Positions 10,801 through 18,571 of a stretch of DNA of 21,487 nt are shown here, piece by piece (position 1 is the stretch's first letter; every line of letters starts with the position of its first letter). Below the pieces are notes generated by a model. The model searched no databases. It had not been told where the DNA came from and was given only the letters and a program-made list of their open reading frames with translations. This DNA is from Mesotaenium endlicherianum (lineage: Eukaryota > Streptophyta > Zygnematophyceae > Zygnematales > Mesotaeniaceae): contig WELA01009633.1 of the NCBI GenBank assembly GCA_009602735.1, positions 34,220 through 55,706 of the forward strand. Reading direction: 5' to 3'. The translations under genes were made by a program, and so were the position numbers.

Positions 10801-13800
10801 AGGGAACAGCATTGTTTCCCACCAACACATGCATTACATGTGTATACGTATGCATACATATGTGTATGTGGATACATGTCCATATGCGCGCAGACTCGCG
10901 CAAATACACATCCACGTATAGATGTGCACAGAAACACGTAATACATATCCTGTACATCCAACCGCTCAGCCTGAGGAGGCGGCAGCGCACACGATGACCT
11001 GGCAAGCTTGCTGCAGCAGCGGCAGCCGCAGTCACGCACTCGGCCTTCCTCGGCCCCACAGTCCGACCACGACACAGCATGCAGCAGAAGCAACGGAACC
11101 ACTGCTAGACCCCTGGGCCAGTATGCTCCCGGGCTGCGAGGGCGCCAACGGCTGGCTGCTGCTAGGCTGCTACGCTACCACAGGGTACTGCAAAGCCCGC
11201 AGCTGCTAGACTTCGATCCCTCGCGTGCTATTGCAAGGAGAGCTGGGGCTGGCTGCTGGGGCTGCTGCTGGGGCTGGGGCTGGAGTTGAGGCTGGGGCTG
11301 GAGTTGAGGCTGGGACTGGAGCTGGGGCTGGAACTGGAGCTGGGGCTGCTGGGCTGTTCTGCTACCACACGGTGCTGCTGAGCTGGCAGCTGCTGGCCCC
11401 CTTTTCGTGCAAGGCGCCGCACAGGCGGCTTGGGCCAGCTGCTGGGGAGCTACCAGCCGGGAAGCTCCGCTACCACGCTAGGCTGCTGAGCTGGCAGCTG
11501 CTAGACTCGCTTTCCTCACACAGGGCTATGTAGGGCAGGAGCGAGGGGGGCTGCGGCGCAACGTCCGGCAGAGTAGCGGTGCTCTCGCCACACAGGGCCC
11601 TCGCTGTGGTCCGCCACACCACGATCTTCGGAGATGGGCGGGAGAAGGCCGGCCACACGACGCTGGTGTAAGAAGCCGAAGAGGAGGATCCGAAATCAAC
11701 CTAAGGTGAGCCAAGAAGGGGGGGGCCAACTAGGGGCTGCTAGACTGGAGTCTAGAACCTCTGGAAGAGTGAGCCAGAAAGGGGCCCATTAGGGAGCCGC
11801 CAGCATAGGGTGTCTAGGAGTGCGAGTCAAGGGGTTGGGCTCACAAGGGAACCGCTGGAGTGAAGTGCCAAGGGGAAAGGGGGAGGGAAGGGGNTGGAGG
11901 GGGGGGAAAGGGGAGGGAGCCAAGGAAGCCTCACCAACATAGTTACTCATGTACTTCTTCTGCGTCTTTGCCTCCCCTGCGCCTGCGCCCCCGCCTGCGC
12001 CTGAGGTGCCGGCAGCGGCAGCATCGTCCTTCTCCTTGCCCTCGCCCCCCTCCTCGGCAGGCTTGTCGGCACCACCGCCAGCCCCCCCCACCTTGCCAGA
12101 GCTCTCTGTGATCTCGACGCACCACCTGTCGAGCAGGGCAATGGCCGCCTTGTCAACGTTGTCCAGGAGCGTGCTCAGGCCGCCCTGCACGAGGCGACAC
12201 GAGAAGGACACGTGGCACGCGCGCAGAGCACCCGCCCAGAGTTCCCCAGAAGTGCCTCATCAGGGGGAAGGAAGCAAATTTCTGCAGACGTGCCCATCAG
12301 GGGCAAGCGCGCGGGGTCCTCCAGAAGCTCCTATCAGAGGGGAAGGGGCCAAGACAATTAGTTCTTTTCTGTTTTTTTCTTTTTCTTTTTTTTTCTTTTT
12401 TTTTTGGAAGCATACGGGTAAATGGCCACCAAACTCTGGATGCCAGAGTCCTTGCAAAGTTTTTGTGGGCTTTTCTTCGGATTGACAGCTCACTGGACAC
12501 CTGGCTCCCTCTCCTCACGCCTCCACGCGACGCATGTAGATCACTGTATTACACGCCACAAAACGTACACATAGTTATTTGTTTGTGTGTGTGTGTGTGT
12601 GTGTGCGTGTGTGCGTGTGTGTGTGTGTGAGTGAGTGTGGGTGCGTCTACACTCATACATACACATTATCAGGGATGGGTACACTAAAGTACGCGCAGTC
12701 AATGTACACGTGTAACAACCATATGTGTGTGGAGGTCGTACATATGAATGCCTAAATGACAGACTCAGCATCTGTGAATAGGTAGCAAGAAGTGTCGAGA
12801 CTTGACGGCCAGGCTGACCTGGAGAACACGTTAGAACAATATTATAATAGCATAACCCTTTCAGGTGAATACTTACACTACAATACAAGGGTTCAAGAGT
12901 ATAACTATTGAAATAGAAAGTATATTATTGAACTAGAAAATACAGAACAAGTATTGAGGAGCAAGACAGGCTCTCAGAGGAAAACAAAAAGTGGAGAGCA
13001 GCGCCACCTGTCGCTCCACGGTGGCGAAGCCGCCCCCCCACAGCAGGACGCGCGCGAGGTCGTTGCCGGTGCCGATGGGCAGGAGCGCGACAGGTGGTGG
13101 GCTGTCGTAGTTGCGCTGCTCGACTGCGTCCAGCACCCACGCCACCGTGCCGTCGCCGCCGCACACGAGGATCCTGAAGTGCGGAACGTTCTCAAACAGC
13201 GACAGGCCCGCCTCCGGGCCCTGGTCCTTCCGCAGCTCAAACACCTGCGCGCGTGGAGGGAGAGCGACCGGAACGTTAGCAGAACAAAACGAAACGAGAC
13301 GAAACAAAACGCTCGTGAAACATCAACACGCACGGGCCCTGCATGAGGAGCGTGAGCTCATCAATTTGGTCGAAGCCGAAGTCGAAGCCTCGGGAATGGG
13401 TGGAGAGCAGAGCGGCGAGAGAAGCCGAGAGAGGGGTTTGTAAGGAAAGGAGAGACATGTGAAGAAAGGACAGCTTTTTTGGGAAGGGATATGCATTCTT
13501 GTGCAGGCTCTTGGGCACATGGGGTTCTGAGTTGGCTCTGTCTCCGAAGCCCTTGTGGGGTGTGAAGTGTGAGCATGTGCAGGGTACTGCCGCGCAAGCT
13601 TGCCGAATCAGCCCCACTAGCTTAGCAATAGGATGCAAGGAATGGTGAAGTATGTACCAGGGCGCAAGAGTAGGCAGGCACCACAAAAGCAGGGAAGCTC
13701 AGGAAAGTACCGGAAGCACAGCAAGTACAGGAAGTAGAGGAGGTCAGGAAGTACAGAAGGTACAGGAAGTACAGGAAGTACAGGAAGTACAGGATACGAA

Positions 13801-14190
13801 CGGATGGCGTGCAGGATTGTGTAATCGAGAGAGTCTTTGACCAGTACTGCGCTCGCAGGATGTACATAAGAGCGCCTCATCTCGTGCAAAGAGCTGCTTG
13901 CTGCTTGTATGGCTGCAGAGCCCTACAGAGCACTTGAAAGGCCTCCGCCTACTTGGCCCTAGGGGCGGCGTCACAAGCGAGGGGGGGGGGGGAGGCCAAT
14001 GCTCACAGCCGACTTCGGCCGAGTTCACTTCGGTCGATTTCCTGAGCCTGAATCGCTGGGAAAGGGACTACTTTTGCAGTGTCCCTAAGAGCTGCGTGGA
14101 TGTCGGCGCAAGCAGGCTACAGATGTACAATGACCCAACTCGTGAGTGCAATAGTACATGCCGCGCATTGACCGGCTCATTCTGAATCAT

Positions 14191-14266
<76 letters not shown>

Positions 14267-16961
14267 NGTGGAAGCGAGGCGAGCTCCGCGCCATGGCGGC
14301 ACCGCTAGCTCTAGAAACAACCACGGCAGCATTACTCGCTGTCGCTCGTGCTCAGAAGGCCCAGACGGGGAGGCTTCTTCTTCTATATTCTTCTTCTTCT
14401 TCTTCTATATAAATGTGTGTATATATATATACACATATATACACACACACATTTATATATGTGTTGAGTGTGTATACATATATACATGTATGTATATACG
14501 TATATGTATGATTTGTGTATGGCTACAGGGTACACTGTACCTGGACAGCTCGAGTAAAAGCTTAGCGAAAGGCTTCGGTTTGGGTGGAGTACAGAATCTG
14601 CGTGACAGGAATAGGCGAGGCCGCAGGGGGTGCACTTTACGTGGACAGCTCGAGCAAGCAAGCAGCTCTGGATGGGGAACGGAAAGGGCACAGAGAGAGC
14701 ACGACAGGGGAAGGCGAAGCTGCAGGGTGCAGCGCACCTGGACGGCTCGAGAAAGTCTTAACAGCTCTGCATGGGGTGCAGAGAGAGCACAGGAAGAGCA
14801 CGGCGGGGAGAGGCGAGGCTTAAGGGTGCAGCACACCTGGACGGGGTCAAGGTTGGGGAGCACGTCGTGCACCGCACCTGGACAGAGGCACAGGAAGAAA
14901 GGACGACAGAAAGAGGACAGGGGGCCACGGGGTGCAGCGCACCTGGACGGGGTTGAGGAGCATGTTGAGCCGCCTCTTGAGCGCCGCGCCGCTCCTGGCG
15001 CCGCTTTTGGGGTTGATGAAGACCAGCAGGGGCCGCGTGTCGTTGGGCAGCTTGGTGATCTCAAATTTCCCCACGTTGATCCTCCTGCCCAGCTCCGGCT
15101 CCTCGATGTCCAGGGCATCCGCCGCCTTCTTCAGCTCGGACCTTCCCACACCTCCCTCACCTCCCCCTGCTCCAGTCCCTCCCGTGCCGGGACCATCTGC
15201 TGCTGGAGCTGCTGCGGGAGCTGCTGTCAATGAAGACGAGGAGGCCACGTTGCCTGCAGCGCCTGTGGATGGAGCCGCCGGGGGGGCCTGCTGGAGGCTG
15301 CCGAGCTCGCGCGAGATGCTGAGGGAGCGCTTGGCCTTGTTGCGCTTGCTCCGGCGCTTCATGGACATGCGCCGCTGCACCGACGACGCGATGTCGTTGG
15401 CGCCCTGCTTCAGGGAGCTGATGATGCCCGACATGTTGAGCTGCCCCCCGTTCCCGTTGAGCGGCCTCACGTGGAGGGGCGAGACGATGAGCCTCCGGAG
15501 GGGCCCCAGGTCGCACATGTTCTGGTCCTTGGACATGCTGGAGTGGCAGGTGACGTGGATGACGCGCTGGCACCACACGCAGCACCACACCGGGTTGACT
15601 GCCAGGTTCGTCAGGCTGACCTGCACACGCGCAGCCGGAAATGTGTGCGCACCTTCACTTCATAGGTCAATTCTGTGGAAATGGAACGTGTGAAATTGGC
15701 CGTTCGTGTCAGAAGGATGTCAAGTCACAGAACGTTGGATTACTCGACGCACGCCAACCTCCTTCACATCAGCTCAATATTTCCCTACACCAAGTGACGA
15801 GCAAGTGGTGAGCCTCCTCTGTGATGGGTGCATGTGCCGCGTCTAGAGGACACGCCTGTGTTACGTAGACAGGTCATGCGCGACAGGGAACATTCTGAAC
15901 AGCAACACCAGATGTGCGTCTCGTAAGGCAGCAAACTTGGCGTGATGGCCATCCACAGGCACCGTCATACATGATCACATGAATGCCAGCGGGTAAGCTG
16001 CAAGAAGGTTCACAAGGCATAGTCAAAGGCTTGTTCATTCCCCCACACTCGAGCAACACGACATGAGACACTTGCCCAGTGGTCAGTCAAGCGATCCTCG
16101 CAGCCTTCAGTTTCATTCCTTCACTGCTTGCAAGCAATCATCCGGAGAAAGACTCGGGAATGAAAGCTTGGTAGGAACTGCTTGTATGGCAGAAAAAAAG
16201 GTGTTCATGGTGTGCAGATGGAGCAAATGCCAATGCACAAGCGGCAGCGTATCGTCAACCCAGTGGTCTGACTTTGCGCCTATCTTTCATCCCATGTTCA
16301 TAAATAAAGATGCTGCGTCTGAAGCCTCTGTCACTCAGCCGAGCAGCTGCAAGTCAGCGTGAAGAGAGAGAATGCGAGGCAAAGGCACATGCTGAGGTGC
16401 GACAGGCTGAGGTAAAAGTTTCAAGAGGAGGCCTGCAGGAAGGTGCATAATGTGGGGAAGAGGCTAGCCACTCACCTCCTCCTCACATTCTATGCAGAAA
16501 CATATCTCCTCAGGCCTGTCCTCCCTGTTATTCCCGACCATCCACTGGTGCTGCAGCTCCTTGCCTGGCATGGACACCCTCTTACAATTCTTCGACGCCT
16601 TGTCCTGACACTTGTCATGAGCAGCTATTCCGCATATTTCGCACCTCCCCACTCCTGGACCTCCTGGCGCTCCAAGCATGACATCTTGAGCTTCAAGAGA
16701 CTCTAAGCAGCCACAGCAGGTAGTAGGGTATCCCCTCTTGGAGGTCTCTGGCGTCCAGGTATGGGCCACAGGAGGAAGCTTTGACCTGTGTGCAGCTGTC
16801 CTGAGCTGGTGAGCTGCAGCTCGTAGAGTGTGAAGGGAGGACTTGTGTTGCCACTTCCTGACACTCTTCTGGATCACGAAAGCTACCAGCACCGTGAAGA
16901 TTGTGAGACATGCCGTCATGTTTGCAGACAGAGGCCAGTCTTCTGGTAGAAGACTCACCAT
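7837..16961 (-). CDS. DGK1: Plant-type (cluster I) diacylglycerol kinase, complete, 9 exons
   Basis: Phosphorylates diacylglycerol with ATP to phosphatidic acid at membranes. Nine exons chain in phase: 16961-16476, 15620-14943, 13244-13008, 12184-11935, 10729-10653, 10153-10034, 9237-9073, 8525-8388 and 7986-7837 (stop TAG), giving 766 residues. Order: one membrane segment (about 15-32), C1 domain (H67 to C126), extended C1 (H138 to C198, containing [14 protein letters not shown]), a basic stretch [11 protein letters not shown], an Ala/Gly/Ser linker, the catalytic domain from about 360 (FINPKSG; GGDGT at 417-421; [11 protein letters not shown] at 444-453), and the accessory domain ([50 protein letters not shown]). 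The C-terminus is plant-like. There are no EF-hands. The start is the first ATG after an in-frame TAG at 16973-16971; a GTG between them was not used. Two low-complexity inserts, in exon 2 and at about 495-545, lengthen it slightly beyond the usual plant form (about 730 residues). Confidence 0.96.
8130..8378. repeat. Minisatellite of about 7-bp units in the last kinase intron
   Basis: CACAGGG/CACAGGC/CACAGGA-type units fill most of intron 8 (7987-8387), with longer higher-order units around GGCCACAGGGCACAGG. The kinase pre-mRNA reads CCUGUGS repeats here. They create long spurious open frames on both strands. Confidence 0.9.
8526..9072 (-). other. Kinase intron 7
   Basis: No coding sequence or clear repeat family seen. 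It holds a GT/CG-rich stretch near 8570-8640, a T-run at 8943-8954 and a C-run near 8971-8980. Splice sites are CAG/GTCGGA at 9073 and CTGCAG before 8525. The donor is weak but is required by the exact frame continuation into the next exon. Confidence 0.6.
9417..9636. repeat. Degenerate minisatellite around GAGGAGCCACCTGTG
   Basis: Repeated GAGGAGCCACC(T/A)GTGAG-like units with variable spacing inside kinase intron 6 (9238-10033). The same intron has a doubled 50-bp-scale purine-rich sequence around 9255-9345 (AGAGAGAACAGAGAAG twice). Confidence 0.7.
9979..10015. repeat. (CA)n-rich tract in kinase intron 6
   Basis: CA-rich sequence on the plus strand (UG in the transcript), about 20 bp inside the donor end of this intron next to exon 6. 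Confidence 0.85.
10157..10287. repeat. (CA)n/(CACG)n tract abutting the exon 6 acceptor of the kinase gene
   Basis: About 130 bp of CA and CACG repeats on the plus strand. In the kinase transcript this is a UG/GCGUG tract that runs directly into the GTGCAG acceptor of exon 6, where a pyrimidine tract would normally be. Confidence 0.9.
10559..10652. repeat. CTCCCTC-rich tract starting at the exon 5 donor of the kinase gene
   Basis: The plus strand is CCCTCCCTCC-like and CTCCCTCCGT-like. On the kinase strand the intron begins GTGGGTGGGCGTTGGG and continues with four GGGA units, so several G-triplets lie within the first 32 nt of the intron. A G-quadruplex in the RNA is possible. Confidence 0.85.
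10730..11934 (-). other. Kinase intron 4, largely repeats
   Basis: It contains GCTGGGGCTGGAGTT-type hexamer repeats (about 11241-11352) and an interspersed unit beginning GCTACCAC and ending CAGCTGCT (at 11174, 11361 and 11469; the last two are 108 bp apart). It also holds one undetermined base at 11894 beside a G-run. No coding sequence was recognised. Confidence 0.65.
11241..11352. repeat. GGCTGG/GGAGTTGA minisatellite
   Basis: Hexamer-based repeat (GGGGCT, GGAGTT, GAGGCT and variants), with an 18-bp higher-order unit twice near 11277-11312, inside kinase intron 4. Confidence 0.85.
12185..13007 (-). other. Kinase intron 3
   Basis: Near 12240-12350 a unit like CCAGAAGTGCCTCATCAGGGG occurs about three times. 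A T-rich run lies at 12362-12405 (A-rich in the transcript) and a GT microsatellite at 12584-12646. No coding sequence was recognised. Confidence 0.6.
12584..12646. repeat. (GT)n microsatellite, imperfect
   Basis: GT repeats with occasional GC and GA interruptions inside kinase intron 3. Confidence 0.9.
13701..13794. repeat. 9-bp minisatellite CAGGAAGTA
   Basis: About ten units, degenerate on the left and perfect on the right, inside kinase intron 2. The gradient suggests recent expansion at the right end. Confidence 0.9.
14192..14267. other. 75-base C homopolymer followed by N (likely assembly fault)
   Basis: An uninterrupted C run from 14192 to 14266, then an undetermined base. A real tract of this length is unlikely to be read or assembled exactly, so its length and the join to 14268 are not reliable. 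It lies in an intron and does not affect the kinase reading frame. Confidence 0.9.
14385..14520. repeat. TTC and TA/TG microsatellites
   Basis: CTTCTTCTTC runs followed by TATATA, ACACAC and TGTATA tracts inside kinase intron 2. Confidence 0.85.
14530..14955 (-). repeat. Tandem repeat of about 100 bp carrying copies of the exon 2 splice donor
   Basis: The real exon 2/intron 2 junction is at 14943/14942, reading GTCCAG/GTGCGC on the minus strand. Related junction-like copies occur at 14878/14877, 14837/14836, 14738/14737, 14641/14640 and 14541/14540. Four keep GTCCAG/GT; the one at 14641 reads GTCCAC/GTAAAG. Spacings from right to left are 65, 41, 99, 97 and 100 bp. Sequences between copies are also related (GAGAGCAC, GGCGAGGC, AGCTCTGSATGGGG). 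Confidence 0.8.
15621..16475 (-). other. Kinase intron 1
   Basis: 855 bp with no repeat, RNA gene or coding sequence that I recognise. Donor is GAG/GTGAGT at 16476; acceptor is GTGTGCAG before 15620. Confidence 0.6.
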
Positions 16962-18571
16962 TCTCCCCACCTACTGCATTATTACTCGCATGGAACAACA
17001 AGCAAGACGAGCCAGTAAGTCTTGATATTACTGCAGTATATAATAGCCTAATAAATACGCAACCTTTTGCCCCAGACAACAGCACAGGCAGATTCTATTC
17101 GCATACAAGCCCACACACTGTACAAGGCAAACTTGGGTGGATAATAAGCATAACAAATATGCTTTTTGTTGAAGGTCTTACTTTCAGGAGGAATGCATAA
17201 TACTACTGCTCATTCAAGTATATAATGTGAACGCATCAAGTATATGACGAGCAACTCGGAAACATAAACGCCAAATGAGGACTAGGCCAACTTACTGTGC
17301 ACAGAGTGGAAGTGCTGTCGATAAATATCTATGTAGGCTTGGCAAGAAGGAACGTGCAGGAGGCTAATTGGCCCACCCCTCCTTCTTTTCGAAGGCTACA
17401 GCCAACAAACAACTCTACGCCCTCCTCTCATCCCCCCTGTTAAGTGTTCATCTGGGCATGCCTTTCCAAGAAGTTGGGAAGGAGGTCGAGTTCGCAATTT
17501 TGGCTGATTTTGGCAAGTGATGGCAAGTGAAGACGTTGCAAACATTTGTCGGATAAGGACGTCTTGGACCAGGCTCTGGGAATGAGTCATGCATGCCCTA
17601 ATAACACCAAATTTTCGACACCGTAACTGGTCCGAAAATAATAGTATAAGATCACTATCTATCAACATTATGTACCTCTCACGCACAAAACGTCCACCGT
17701 CTTCCTCTTCATCGAGCTGGTACGGTCTGCTGCGGTCTGCAAAAACATATCTAAGCGCTTAACCGCGGTTACAGCTGGAATATGTATGTACATGCAGTAA
17801 TTCGTATTGAGATTGATGACGCGTAACGGGCAGCGACGGAGTTTGATCCGTCCTTTAATTCCTTATATAACCAAATTGCACCATCGCAGATCCACCAGAT
17901 GACTACCGCCAATCACCCCAAAAAAGATTGATTCACTTTTCAGGAAATGGCACTCCGAATTTCAGTGGAAGTGTTGGTAATGTTGGTTACTCAGATTGCT
18001 TCCGACAAGTGTCGGCACCTGGTAATTTTTGGTAGGCTAAAACTTGCAAGCTGCCAGGATACATAGGTGTCGTTGTGTGCCTGCGCCTACCCGCGCATGC
18101 GTGTCTTTCTCGCGGTAGTTGGTAACCGGTGCAGGAAACAGGTGGACACAGCTGCAACAAGCGGGCGGTTGTGGCTATTTTTTTTGGATATCCCCAAAGG
18201 TTTGTCAAATGAAGCTAAATAATTCTCTAATAGCAGTAATAGCGGCGTCGTAGGTTAGGACTGGAAGAAGGTAGCACTCAAAAGTGCATTACAGCGTCGT
18301 GACTGGTCAATGACGTTGAAGCATGCTGTTAATCATGTGACGGATCAACAATTTGTTGTTCCGGGCGCCATTAACCAGCCCAGGCACGGCGGCGTCAACA
18401 GGGACGCTCCGTGAAGTCCTCTTTTAGGAACGGACTAGCCCCGGTTCAAACTTTCACAGGCACATAGCAATGTCTTGCAGTGAATTCACGTCCAATTACC
18501 CGCTCACCCTTTGTGTATGAGTTGAAAGTTCATGTTGTGATATAAGCACCAAGTGGCAGCGAGGACTAGCA
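16962..18571. other. Head-to-head intergenic region between the kinase and RRP5-like genes
   Basis: The kinase starts leftward at 16961 and the RRP5-like gene rightward at 18572, so the region probably holds both promoters. Visible are two abutting palindromes (17753-17771), a short direct repeat TGGCAAGTGA near 17513-17532, and two short words shared with the CDT2 upstream region (18277-18287 and 18307-18318). No S1-domain coding sequence and no RNA gene was recognised. Confidence 0.55.
17753..17771. repeat. Two abutting palindromes
   Basis: AAGCGCTT (17753-17760) and TAACCGCGGTTA (17760-17771) are each perfect palindromes sharing one base. They may be sites for dimeric DNA-binding proteins in the shared promoter region; no known factor is assigned. 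Confidence 0.55.

Larger units (their letters stand above)
13245..14942 (-). other. Kinase intron 2, 1.7 kb, repeat-rich and containing a sequence gap
   Basis: No coding sequence. Next to the exon 2 donor it is built from units of about 100 bp (14530-14942) that copy the donor site. It then holds AT/GT-rich and TTC microsatellites (about 14385-14520), a 75-base C run ending in an undetermined base (14192-14267), a 12-base G run (13981-13992) and a CAGGAAGTA minisatellite (13701-13794). Confidence 0.7.

Noticed and set aside
14268-15693. Long plus-strand open frames (321 and 253 codons)
   Set aside because: Antisense to kinase exon 2 and to the donor-copy repeats; no recognisable domain, while the opposite strand encodes conserved kinase sequence.
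16968-16970. GTG as kinase start
   Set aside because: An ATG three codons downstream is the normal eukaryotic choice; the GTG adds only three residues after a stop codon.
17396-17686. Minus-strand open frame of 96 codons upstream of the kinase
   Set aside because: Does not join in frame to kinase exon 1, and no recognisable sequence; the kinase start is well set by an upstream stop.
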